Source of the DNA: Kordia sp050633145
GTDB taxonomy: Bacteria > Bacteroidota > Bacteroidia > Flavobacteriales > Flavobacteriaceae
Reading direction: 5' to 3'
Assembly (NCBI RefSeq): GCF_050633145.1
Contig: NZ_JBOEFY010000035.1
Coordinates: 62,001 to 126,000, forward strand
DNA length: 64,000 nt
A program made the translations under genes and the position numbers. The notes under the pieces are model-generated. The model worked only from the letters and a program-made list of their open reading frames with translations, was not told the origin of the DNA and ran no database searches. Positions within the stretch are counted from its first letter, which is position 1. Every line of letters starts with the position of its first letter. Of the stretch, positions 50,911 to 58,606 are shown one piece after another.

Positions 50911-52878
50911 TTATTGTTTTATAAACTTCTTACTTATAGGTTGATTGTTTATAGTAAACTGAATAATATATAATCCACTATTCAAAGTTCTAACATTTAC
51001 CTGACCTGAACTGCTCAATACGCCCTGAGTTACCGTTTGTCCATACATATTTTTAACAGAATATGCTACAGTCTCTAGTGTTGGTAAAGTAATATTAATA
51101 ACTTCTCCTTTTACTGGGTTAGGATACATTTTTAAGTCAAAAGCTAACGTATTTTCATCGCCTCTTGCAGTTGTTCCACAAGGTCCTATGTATTCCCATC
51201 CACCATTAGTTTTTCTTTGGTATAAGCTATTTCGGTATACTACTCTATCTCCTGGAGAATACGCATTAGAGCTATTGTAAGCTGGAACGCCTGCACAGAT
51301 ATCTCCTCCTGTATCACAAGGTGCACATGAGCCTCCACAATCTATACCGGTTTCGTTTCCATTTTGGATACCATCAGTACAGGTTGGTGTTGGTGCACTA
51401 CCAGTAATATTTACGGTATAATCTTCTACTTCACCATCTCCAATATTTCCACAAGCATCTGGAGCTGTGTTGTATCGCATGGAAACTCTCATTCTAGTAG
51501 TTCCTGAAGCAGCAGAAGATGATGGTGTAATTGAACCATTTACGGCGCTATTAGAAGCCGAACCAGCATCGAATGCTAATTCTCCAGCGTCACTAAAATC
51601 TCCATCTTGATTGTAATCGATCCATACTCTAAAGTATTCATTATACGCAGATCCTGAAAACCCTGGAGTTAACGTAATAGGATTGCTTGTTCCTCTAGTC
51701 AATGTAGCTGTTTGAGATGTGAAATCTGAATACGTTTGTGCTCCTGAAGAATTGTCTAAACCACCTACTTGTACTCTAGCAATCCATTCGTATTGTACTC
51801 TAGATCCTGATGATTCGCAATATTGTGTTTGACAAGGATCACAAGATCCTCCACAATCTACACCAGTTTCATCACCATTTTGAACACCATCATTACAGCT
51901 TGGCTGTACAGGAGGTTCGCATTTTGATGAAAGTGCTAAACTATGTCTAACACCACCCGAAACCAATACTGCTCTCATTCTATTTTTTTGACCTTGCGTG
52001 AATAAATTCATGCAAGAATCATCACTATAATCCATATAATTTTGCACCATATCTACAGAACCGCAAGAAACATGCGTTGTATTACAACCAGTATTAGAAG
52101 CATCTGATTCTGGAGTATCGCTTACAAAATCATCAACTCCACAAGCTCCATCACCCCATATATGACGTAAATTCAAGTAATGTCCTACTTCATGAGTTGT
52201 AGTCCTTCCTAGCTCAAATGGAGCTGTAGCAGTTCCTATTCTTCCAAAATATTTATATCCCATAACTACTCCATCTGTAGCTGCACTTCCTCCTGGAAAC
52301 TGTGCAAAACCAAGTAAGTTATTGAAACCTGGAGCAGAAAGTTTAGGACATACCCACATATTTAAATATTGTGAAGTGTCCCATGGAGCAACACCTCCAG
52401 AAGAAGGCTTTTTCATAAAGTTATCTGCAGATCCTCCCCAATCTTCTCGAGTGGTTAGCTTTCTTGTAATACCAGTTGTCGCATTTCCATTAGGATCTAC
52501 TTTAGCTAAGCAAAACTGTATTTGAGTATCCGCAGCTTGAGACCAAGTATTATCTGCATCACTATTGGTACGTCTAAAATCTTCATTCAAAACATCTATT
52601 TGAGACTGAATTTGAGCATCACTGATATTTTCTGTTGAATTTCTATATAATACATGTACAACAATTGGTATGGTAATTATGTCTCCATCTATGGATTTAG
52701 CAATAGACATTTCTTTTACTTTCTGAGCTGTAAACTCTTCAATTTTAGCCATTCGTTTAGAAAGACCTGGATCTGTTTGCATTCTATGTTCTAAATCTTG
52801 CATAACTGCACAGTTTCTTTCTTGAGCAAAAACTGTAAACGAGATAAGAATAAAAAATAATAGTGTAATTTTTTTCAT
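50911..52878 (-). CDS. M43 metalloprotease with GEVED, CBM-like and T9SS domains
   Basis: A 655-residue secreted protease. A signal peptide (LFFILISFTVFAQ) and propeptide precede an M43 pappalysin/cytophagalysin domain with zinc site HEVGHYLNLRH (229-239) and Met-turn YMDYSDD (Met282). Two Cys-rich DGxQNGxETGxDCGGSCxPC modules (about 328-349 and 500-521) flank a GEVED beta domain (about 395-492, ends DGEVEDYTVNI). A CBM5/12-like WxxxxxY module follows (about 527-568: NAYSPGDRVVYRNSLYQRKT), then a T9SS type A sorting domain (about 580-655). It should be exported and bound to the cell surface, where it may degrade proteins on polysaccharide-rich particles. Monocistronic. Confidence 0.92.
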   Translation of the reverse strand: MKKITLLFFILISFTVFAQERNCAVMQDLEHRMQTDPGLSKRMAKIEEFTAQKVKEMSIAKSIDGDIITIPIVVHVLYRNSTENISDAQIQSQIDVLNEDFRRTNSDADNTWSQAADTQIQFCLAKVDPNGNATTGITRKLTTREDWGGSADNFMKKPSSGGVAPWDTSQYLNMWVCPKLSAPGFNNLLGFAQFPGGSAATDGVVMGYKYFGRIGTATAPFELGRTTTHEVGHYLNLRHIWGDGACGVDDFVSDTPESDASNTGCNTTHVSCGSVDMVQNYMDYSDDSCMNLFTQGQKNRMRAVLVSGGVRHSLALSSKCEPPVQPSCNDGVQNGDETGVDCGGSCDPCQTQYCESSGSRVQYEWIARVQVGGLDNSSGAQTYSDFTSQTATLTRGTSNPITLTPGFSGSAYNEYFRVWIDYNQDGDFSDAGELAFDAGSASNSAVNGSITPSSSAASGTTRMRVSMRYNTAPDACGNIGDGEVEDYTVNITGSAPTPTCTDGIQNGNETGIDCGGSCAPCDTGGDICAGVPAYNSSNAYSPGDRVVYRNSLYQRKTNGGWEYIGPCGTTARGDENTLAFDLKMYPNPVKGEVINITLPTLETVAYSVKNMYGQTVTQGVLSSSGQVNVRTLNSGLYIIQFTINNQPISKKFIKQ

Positions 52879-53502
52879 TATTCAACATTAATTTTGGTTA
52901 CTATTTTGTTATAATTTCTGTTAAATTATTGAATCATTTTTATTTTTTTATGCTTTTCAATGACAATTTAATAAAGAGGAATATTTAGTATAACAAGTGA
53001 TTAATATAGTATTACTACACACCTAACACTCTTCGTTTTTTGAATATAAACTTGTGAAAATCTACTTTAGTTTTGATTGAGAGAAAGGTTAATTTCTAAT
53101 GAGGCAACCTATAAAGTTTTAATTAATAATTTTAGTTAAAACCCTATAACTTTGTGTTTCAGACATAAATACAACATTCATTCAGGCTTAGGTTTATTAT
53201 GAAAGGGACAAACGACTCTTCAAATAATCAATTATTCAATTTTAGAGGAAAACTCAATAGTGATAAGTTAGCAATTGTGTAAGTGCTGGTCTTTGGATAT
53301 TTGGTTATAGATACTGCTGCCTGTATTCATGATTCTAATAATAGTTCGGCAATTACAGAAATTTTATATAGGGAACAAAATTTAAGTGTATTATGATATA
53401 ATGTAGCTGATTATGTTGTGGATATTCAGACTCTAAAAATAAACTTATGTGTAGTAAAAGTGTGTTTCATTTATTAAAAAGACAGATTCAGTAATAGTCT
53501 AT
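52879..53502. other. Non-coding stretch of about 620 bp
   Basis: Between the M43 and S9-like genes, both on the minus strand. It should contain the M43 promoter near its left end. A nonsense-interrupted reading frame lies at 53199-53396. No other gene, RNA or repeat was recognised. Confidence 0.5.
53199..53396 (+). pseudogene. Possible interrupted small reading frame
   Basis: An ATG at 53199 opens 27 codons (MKGTNDSSNNQLFNFRGK...), then a TAA at 53280-53282. The same frame continues for 37 codons (VLVFGYLVIDTAACIHDSNN onward) to a TGA. One base change would give a 65-residue product. No family recognised; it may equally be chance. Confidence 0.25.
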
Positions 53503-54453
53503 CTATCTTCCATGCAATTCCATATTTGGCAAGCTATTAAGGTCTTTTAGATAATAGTCAAAAAACTTTTTGGTTTGGCTAAAAAACTCATTGCGATATT
53601 CTCTTATTCCATGGTCGGCTCCTTCAAATAAAATGAAACGCACAGGATGTTTGCTTTTATACAATTCATTCACCAATTCTAATGATTCTGATGCTTGAAC
53701 ACGCCAATCGGAACTACCATGCATTATTAATATCGGTGTAGTTTTACACATTTTATCTGCCCAAAATACTGCAGACCTAGCTTTCAATTCTTTTTCTTTA
53801 TTTTGATAATAATTTGGAATATACTTAGCATACACATGTTCTTCAAATTCTGGTCGATTTTCAAGTGCTTTAAAAGCATTGGCTGCACCTGCAAGAACAA
53901 CAGCAGCTTTGAATTGACACGTTTTTTTGAGCGAAAGATATGTCATCATTCCGCCTCTACTTGCACCTTCGATGCCTATTCGTGATGTATCTGCATTATC
54001 AATTTCATTTAAAGTAGGTATCAGATTTAAAACATCGTTTACATCTTTTCCTCCTACTTCTTCTTTTCCTTCACTTCCACTATTTCCTCTATATTGACTT
54101 GCTACAACTACATATCCCCAACTAGCGAGTTTTCCCAAAAAGAAGCCTATTCCTATTTCATTCCATTCGCCAAATTCACCTGTTCCGCCTCTATTTGAAA
54201 TGATACATGGGAAATTCCCTTTTTGAATTGGTTTAGCAATAAATCCTTTTACTTTTAATGAATCTGATAAATAGGTTATTCGGAAAAACTCTATATTTTT
54301 AAGCGCTGGAATCATTGTTGAATCAGCTTTATGAATCTTGGCAATTGTCGCGTCGCTTAGAATTAACCTTTCCTTTTCTATAATTTTTCCATTCTGTGCA
54401 TGAGTAAAAAAAATAGTAAGTACTATTAGAACTAATGTAGATTTATATTTCAT
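53503..54453 (-). CDS. S9-like alpha/beta hydrolase, exported
   Basis: A 316-residue protein with signal peptide (STLVLIVLTIFFTHAQ). The prolyl-oligopeptidase-type catalytic domain has IISNRGGTGEFGEW and VVVASQYRGNSGS before the nucleophile elbow GASRGG (163-168, Ser165). An acid follows in MHGSSDWRV and the base in EGADHGIREY. No beta-propeller is present, so it resembles dienelactone-hydrolase/S9 peptidase relatives. It likely acts on small peptides or esters in the periplasm. Monocistronic. Confidence 0.87.
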   Translation of the reverse strand: MKYKSTLVLIVLTIFFTHAQNGKIIEKERLILSDATIAKIHKADSTMIPALKNIEFFRITYLSDSLKVKGFIAKPIQKGNFPCIISNRGGTGEFGEWNEIGIGFFLGKLASWGYVVVASQYRGNSGSEGKEEVGGKDVNDVLNLIPTLNEIDNADTSRIGIEGASRGGMMTYLSLKKTCQFKAAVVLAGAANAFKALENRPEFEEHVYAKYIPNYYQNKEKELKARSAVFWADKMCKTTPILIMHGSSDWRVQASESLELVNELYKSKHPVRFILFEGADHGIREYRNEFFSQTKKFFDYYLKDLNSLPNMELHGR

Positions 54454-54511
54454 AGCGATGTTTTATTTAATAAGCTAGCCTTTGTATCTAAAGAAATGAA
54501 TGATTTGTATT

Positions 54512-55009
54512 TTAATTTAAATGATACTTTTCTAAACAAACTAAATCAGAAAAAATATCTGCAAATGCATCTTGATACTTATTGTACATTTTACCACCTA
54601 TTTTTATAGGTCCATTTGACAAATTATTTAATTCTAATTGCAACATTTTTATTTTTTTATTCAAGTAATATGAAATAATCGAAAATTGACGATTCCATGA
54701 TTGTGCTATTATTTCTGAACGTCTATTTTGTTTTTCTATTTCAATAAAAAAATTACTTAGTCCCGCAATTTTAGAAAAATTCTGATCTCCAAATGCATCT
54801 AAAACAATTTGATTATCCATAGAAAGGATGAAATATATCTCCTTAATATGATGTTTTTCAATTAATTGCTTTATAGACTTTAATGTTTCAGTATCAGGCG
54901 CAAAAGAATTACCCAATGAAGTATAGAAATAATTCTCATACTTAAATGTATTGCTTATAATAGATTCTAAGCAATCAGTAGGACATAAAAGGTAAAGACG
55001 TTTATGCAT
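54512..55009 (-). CDS. Unknown protein coupled to the iota-carbonic anhydrase gene
   Basis: A 165-residue cytosolic protein. It begins MHKRLYLLCPTDCLESIISN and continues with an aromatic patch (YENYFYTSLGNSF), a strand IKEIYFILSMDNQIV, a basic helix region (NKKIKMLQLELNNL) and an acidic helical end. No known motif is seen. Its ATG overlaps the stop of the preceding gene (TAATG), so it is made together with the iota-class carbonic anhydrase homologue and may help bicarbonate handling; that is inference from the coupling only. Confidence 0.75.
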   Translation of the reverse strand: MHKRLYLLCPTDCLESIISNTFKYENYFYTSLGNSFAPDTETLKSIKQLIEKHHIKEIYFILSMDNQIVLDAFGDQNFSKIAGLSNFFIEIEKQNRRSEIIAQSWNRQFSIISYYLNKKIKMLQLELNNLSNGPIKIGGKMYNKYQDAFADIFSDLVCLEKYHLN

Positions 55010-55501
55010 TAGTTTGCGCTATAAGGAAATGATGAATGGTGTAAATCAATTTTAAATTTCCCATTTATTAATTTATAACCAAACGTATATTCAACCTTTG
55101 CTTCGTTTCCATCTAAATCGGTAAAAAAGTAGTTTCCCATTGCTATGGCACGATTTTCTTCTAAAATAAGGTTTGAATTTTCAAATCTTACCTTTGTCCA
55201 AGGCTGAATGGCAAACCCTTTATCTTCTTTACATGCCCTATCTTCTCCTGCAATAAAATAAGATAACGCCTCTAGTTTGGTTGGTCTAAATTGTTCTATT
55301 TCACATTTGGTAGGTTTAAATGAAACTAAACCTGCTTCAAAAGCATAAAGTGTATCTAGAAAATCATTTGTAAATTTTTCACACGCAACTCTGTTTTCTT
55401 TTAATGCACCAATTCTTACTACTCCATTACCCCAATTGTTCTGAGCTTCTACTACTTGTTCTTTTNNCAGAAAATGAGTATTTCCTATTAATTATATCCA
55501 T
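55009..55501 (-). CDS. Iota-class carbonic anhydrase homologue (COG4337), frame broken by two ambiguous bases
   Basis: Reading the minus strand from the ATG at 55501 gives MDIINRKYSFS, then two N (55466-55467), then KEQVVEAQNNWGNGVVRIG in the next frame to a TAA at 55009. If the NN stood for one base the frame would be continuous: 163 residues (493 bp is 3x164+1). Family marks are VSFKPTKCEIEQFRPTKLEA, LSYFIAGED, KGFAIQPW, AMGNYFFTDLDG, VEYTFGYKL and the C-terminal LHHSSFPYSAN. The HHSS motif typifies iota-carbonic anhydrases of the CaMKII-AD/SgcJ fold, which interconvert CO2 and bicarbonate and can work without metal. No signal peptide is seen. It is coupled to the next gene. Confidence 0.83.
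55466..55467. other. Two ambiguous bases (NN)
   Basis: The only N bases in the window. They lie in codon 12 of the carbonic anhydrase homologue and shift its frame, hiding the gene from simple ORF calling. Context (TCT G NN A AAA GAA) fits a single unknown base. Confidence 0.9.
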
Positions 55502-55519
55502 TATTTACTTTTACTAAAA

Positions 55520-55527
55520 CAAAATTA
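55520..55527 (-). promoter_or_regulatory. Putative -7 box for the carbonic anhydrase operon
   Basis: The minus strand reads TAATTTTG, matching TAnnTTTG, 19 bp before the ATG at 55501. Confidence 0.45.
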
Positions 55528-55551
55528 ATCTAAACTATAATTAAAAGCTGC

Positions 55552-55606
55552 TAATGCAACTAAGTTGCTAAAATAATAAAAATACTTATTAATGCAACTA
55601 AGTTGC
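55552..55606. promoter_or_regulatory. Tandem palindromic operators upstream of the carbonic anhydrase operon
   Basis: TAATGCAACTAAGTTGC occurs identically at 55552-55568 and 55590-55606 with a 38-bp period. Each contains the inverted repeat GCAAC-TAA-GTTGC. They lie just upstream of the -7 box at 55520-55527 and could bind a dimeric HTH regulator. Confidence 0.6.
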
Positions 55607-55727
55607 GATATAAAAATTGCAATAAAAAATTTGATACCCTAAAACCGTTTTAAAATGGCACTAAAATCTTTGTAAATTATCAAAAGAACTGATATTGGAA
55701 ACCTGTTCTTATTTTAGTATTCTAGGT

Positions 55728-56951
55728 TTAACACGAACAACAATCAGTAGCTGATGCTGCTTCATTAAAAGAACAATCGACACCTTGATCTACTGCTTTT
55801 TTTAGTTGAAGAAAAGCTTGTTGAATTTTTGACAATGGTGAAGCTACGTTCATACGCATAAATTGTGTGTGTGAGTTTTCAAACCAATCGCCCGGAGTTA
55901 AAGCCAATTTTGCCTGATTCACTACTAAATGCTTTAAAGCAGCATCAGATATATTCAGTTTGCTAAAATCTAACCAAACTTGGTATGTGCCTTCTGGCTT
56001 GTATAATGTTACTTCTGGCAATTCATTTTGGACAAAACTTTCAATCCAATTCATTGTTTTTTCAAGGTATGTCAGCAAATCATCCAGCCACTCTTCTCCT
56101 TTTGTATACGCTGCTATTGTTGCATTGGCCGAATGTATGCTTCCATGATCTAAATATAACGAACCAATGGTGTCTTTAACTTGTTTGAAGGTGTTTTCAT
56201 TTGGGATATATAGATATCCATTTGAGATACTTTGCATACCAAATGTTTTGGCCGGCGAGCCTAATACAGCAATATGATTTTCACTAGTATTTAATGAAAC
56301 GATACTATTAAATTCAGCGCCAGAATAGACAATATCAGAATGAATTTCATCACTGATAATAGTTACGTTGTATTTATTTGCTAGCTCTACCAATTTTTGT
56401 AATTCTTCCTTAGTCCACACTCTACCAACAGGATTGTGAGGATTACATAATAAGATAGCTTTAATGTTTAAGGTTTTGAGTTTGCGCTCCATATCTTCAA
56501 AATCCATTTGATATTGGCCTTCAACTACTTTTAACTTATTAGGAACTACTTTTCGATCTGCAGATTCAATCACCTTAAAAAATTGATGATAGACAGGTGT
56601 TTGTACCATGATACTATCTCCTTTTTCAGACAGTTCTCTAATCAACACACCAATTCCTGTAAGTACTCCAGAAACCTGCACAAACGATTTAAGGTTTAAT
56701 TTTAATTGATGACGTTTTAAATTCCAATCTGAAATTGCTTTAAAAACCGCTTCTGTATTAAATTCATACGCATACATATTCCTTGTTACCAATTTTTGCA
56801 AAGCTTCTTGAATAGGTTTTGCTATTTCAAAATCCATGTCGGCTATCCATAGTGGCATTACATCAGTTGCACCAAACATACCTTTTAAGTAGCTTGGATT
56901 ACTTTTTGCAAAATTGTGTTCTACTGTGTGTATTGTATCAAATTGACTCAT
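55728..56951 (-). CDS. MalY/PatB family PLP aminotransferase (cystathionine beta-lyase-like)
   Basis: A 407-residue PLP enzyme started at the ATG at 56951 (MSQFDTIHTVEHN); an in-frame ATG at 56990 lies inside the previous gene and is less likely. MalY/PatB marks are MPLWIADMDFEIAKPI, LLCNPHNPVGRVW, ISDEIHSDIVY and the PLP-lysine segment LGSPAKTFGMQ. Members cleave C-S bonds such as cystathionine or act as aminotransferases. The C terminus adds DCSFNEAASATDCCSC, a Cys-rich tail outside the family core. It follows the PAP2 phosphatase gene by 25 bp and probably shares the SigZ-linked transcript. Confidence 0.9.
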   Translation of the reverse strand: MSQFDTIHTVEHNFAKSNPSYLKGMFGATDVMPLWIADMDFEIAKPIQEALQKLVTRNMYAYEFNTEAVFKAISDWNLKRHQLKLNLKSFVQVSGVLTGIGVLIRELSEKGDSIMVQTPVYHQFFKVIESADRKVVPNKLKVVEGQYQMDFEDMERKLKTLNIKAILLCNPHNPVGRVWTKEELQKLVELANKYNVTIISDEIHSDIVYSGAEFNSIVSLNTSENHIAVLGSPAKTFGMQSISNGYLYIPNENTFKQVKDTIGSLYLDHGSIHSANATIAAYTKGEEWLDDLLTYLEKTMNWIESFVQNELPEVTLYKPEGTYQVWLDFSKLNISDAALKHLVVNQAKLALTPGDWFENSHTQFMRMNVASPLSKIQQAFLQLKKAVDQGVDCSFNEAASATDCCSC

Positions 56952-56976
56952 TTTAATTTCTTTAAATTGTTTTTTA

Positions 56977-57876
56977 TTAGTTCCACTCACTTTTTGCAGC
57001 TTTAAAAGCTTTTTGAAATTTGTCCGTATGCCACATAAGCATCAACATTTTATGTGCTATTTGTCTTGCTACTTCTTCATCACTAGGAAAATGAACTCCC
57101 ATAATTTCTCTCGACAAACCAATTTCATAAGCTAAGGCAATATATTCACCTCTCTTTTCTGGCACTAATTCACTTAAAGTATACGCTTGAATATACGCCC
57201 ATAACGTATGTCCGCTTGCAAAAGAAGGTGTTGGTATTTCTTGTAAAGGTTTAATATTGGCATCCAAATGATACGGTCTGGCACGTAATAGATTAAACTT
57301 TATAGCAAATTCTAATAAGCGAGTATCTTGCATAACACCTTTTAATAATTCGGCAGTTTTTGGATATTCTTTTGCATTGTATTTTTCTCCAGAAACTTCT
57401 CTTACCATAAAGAATAAGTCTTTTAAATTACTCTCATATCTATCATCTGTTTTTGTATAATTTTTATGAGGCCAATACCCTATTTTGGCTAACTGCATCA
57501 CGCGTTTTATTTGTTTTTCAGTTCTCTTATTTTGTAAATCGAGTAAAAAATCTAGTTCAGCTCTTGTCTGTTGTGAACTATTGGCTGGAAATTTTACTGA
57601 ATTCACAATGAAATCTACCTGACTAGAACTTAAATAGTGAGGTTCGTTCGAAGCATACACAAGTAGAAAGTTTAAATAATTATCTGTAGGATATTTAATT
57701 TCATCCATTGCGGCATATGCTGTACGATTTTCTGCATCTAGTTTTTTTAACTCTTTGTAGTGATTGCGTATAGGTTCTATGTCATGAATTGTTGAAAAAA
57801 CAGCATTCTGACTGTATATACTTGTAGTGATAAAAAACGTTAAAATTAATGTGATATGTTTCTTTAGCGTATTCAT
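56977..57876 (-). CDS. PAP2 family acid phosphatase, exported
   Basis: A 299-residue protein. I chose the ATG at 57876 (MNTLKKHITLILTFF), because a putative ECF promoter at 57904-57935 ends 28 bp before it, as before sigZ; an upstream ATG at 57933 lies inside that promoter. A signal peptide ends SIYSQ. The three class A acid phosphatase motifs are present: KFNLLRARPYHL, PSFASGHT and SREIMGVHFPSDEEVA, so the catalytic His pair and Arg are in place. It releases phosphate from phosphomonoesters or lipid phosphates in the periplasm. It lies between sigZ and malY-like genes. Confidence 0.9.
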   Translation of the reverse strand: MNTLKKHITLILTFFITTSIYSQNAVFSTIHDIEPIRNHYKELKKLDAENRTAYAAMDEIKYPTDNYLNFLLVYASNEPHYLSSSQVDFIVNSVKFPANSSQQTRAELDFLLDLQNKRTEKQIKRVMQLAKIGYWPHKNYTKTDDRYESNLKDLFFMVREVSGEKYNAKEYPKTAELLKGVMQDTRLLEFAIKFNLLRARPYHLDANIKPLQEIPTPSFASGHTLWAYIQAYTLSELVPEKRGEYIALAYEIGLSREIMGVHFPSDEEVARQIAHKMLMLMWHTDKFQKAFKAAKSEWN

Positions 57877-57903
57877 GTTATATATAATTTGTTTGATTTT
57901 ATA

Positions 57904-57935
57904 TATAGACGTGACATCTAAAAAAAGACGCAAAA
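57904..57935 (-). promoter_or_regulatory. Putative SigZ-dependent promoter before the PAP2 gene
   Basis: On the minus strand TTTTGCGTCTTTTTT and CACGTCTATA occur with the same 22-bp offset as upstream of sigZ (58514-58545). CGTCTATA is a typical ECF -10. It lies 28 bp before the ATG at 57876. Confidence 0.6.
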
Positions 57936-57939
57936 AAAA

Positions 57940-58485
57940 TTAGTCACAAGATGGCTTGCATTTTTTTGCTTTATACGCTATAACATCACCATATACATCT
58001 GTAGATATAGTACAACATTGGTCGTAGGAAGACTTTAATAACTCTCTACCTCGTTGTACTCTTGATTTTGCACCTGAATACGAAATGTTTAAGCGTTCTG
58101 CTATTTCTTTCTGTGGTACGTTTTCAATATCTGCCATAATTATAGCTTGTTTGTACTTTTCGGGAAGTGAATTTATAAACGGGCTGATACAATGAGTTAG
58201 CTCAGATGTTAGTGAATTTTCAGAAATATCTTCCGCTTCAATAGTATCAGAAGAAGTTTCAAATTTAAATTTTCTAAAATGAGAAATTATTTCATTGCGT
58301 GTAATTTGATATATCCAAGACACCAATTTTTCTTTGTTTTTTAAAGTATCAAACTTTGTGAATACTTTTAAAAAGACATCTTGAACTATATCTTTTGTGA
58401 GATCAGGATTTTGAACCTTTCCATTAACAAAATTTGTTAATCGGTCATTCATATCATTCCAAACGTGTATAATTTCAGTATTCAT
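57940..58485 (-). CDS. sigZ: RNA polymerase ECF sigma factor, SigZ-type
   Basis: A 181-residue ECF sigma factor. Region 2 is visible as DLTKDIVQDVFLKVFTKFDT then KEKLVSWIYQITRNEIISHF. Region 4 is INSLPEKYKQAIIMADIENV then PQKEIAERLNISYSGAKSRV, followed by QRGRELL. The tail QCCTISTDVYGDVIAY...CKPSCD with two Cys pairs is characteristic of SigZ relatives and could bind metal. No anti-sigma gene is adjacent, so the tail may itself sense the signal. An almost identical promoter element stands before sigZ and before the next gene, indicating autoregulation and control of PAP2 and MalY genes. Confidence 0.92.
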   Translation of the reverse strand: MNTEIIHVWNDMNDRLTNFVNGKVQNPDLTKDIVQDVFLKVFTKFDTLKNKEKLVSWIYQITRNEIISHFRKFKFETSSDTIEAEDISENSLTSELTHCISPFINSLPEKYKQAIIMADIENVPQKEIAERLNISYSGAKSRVQRGRELLKSSYDQCCTISTDVYGDVIAYKAKKCKPSCD

Positions 58486-58513
58486 AGTAACAAAAATAAA
58501 TCAAAGATTTATT

Positions 58514-58545
58514 TATAGACGCAAAGATTTAAAAAAGACGCAAAA
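58514..58545 (-). promoter_or_regulatory. Putative autoregulatory SigZ promoter
   Basis: On the minus strand TTTTGCGTCTTTTTT and TTGCGTCTATA form a -35/-10 pair, 29 bp before the ATG at 58485. It matches the element at 57904-57935 in both boxes and in spacing. Confidence 0.6.
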
Positions 58546-58606
58546 TATTTTAAAATACTAAAATGCAATCGGTATTCAAGTCATTTTACAACTCATAACT
58601 TGAATT

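Noticed and set aside
53503..54453. S9-like protein as a full prolyl oligopeptidase
   Set aside because: The beta-propeller domain is missing; only the hydrolase part is present.
55552..55620. Repeats near 55.6 kb as a CRISPR remnant
   Set aside because: Only two short copies, palindromic, with a 21-bp gap and no cas genes; an operator pair explains them better.
56951..56990. Longer start for the MalY-like enzyme
   Set aside because: The ATG at 56990 lies inside the preceding gene and adds a polar leader not typical of the family; 56951 follows the upstream stop and fits the family start.
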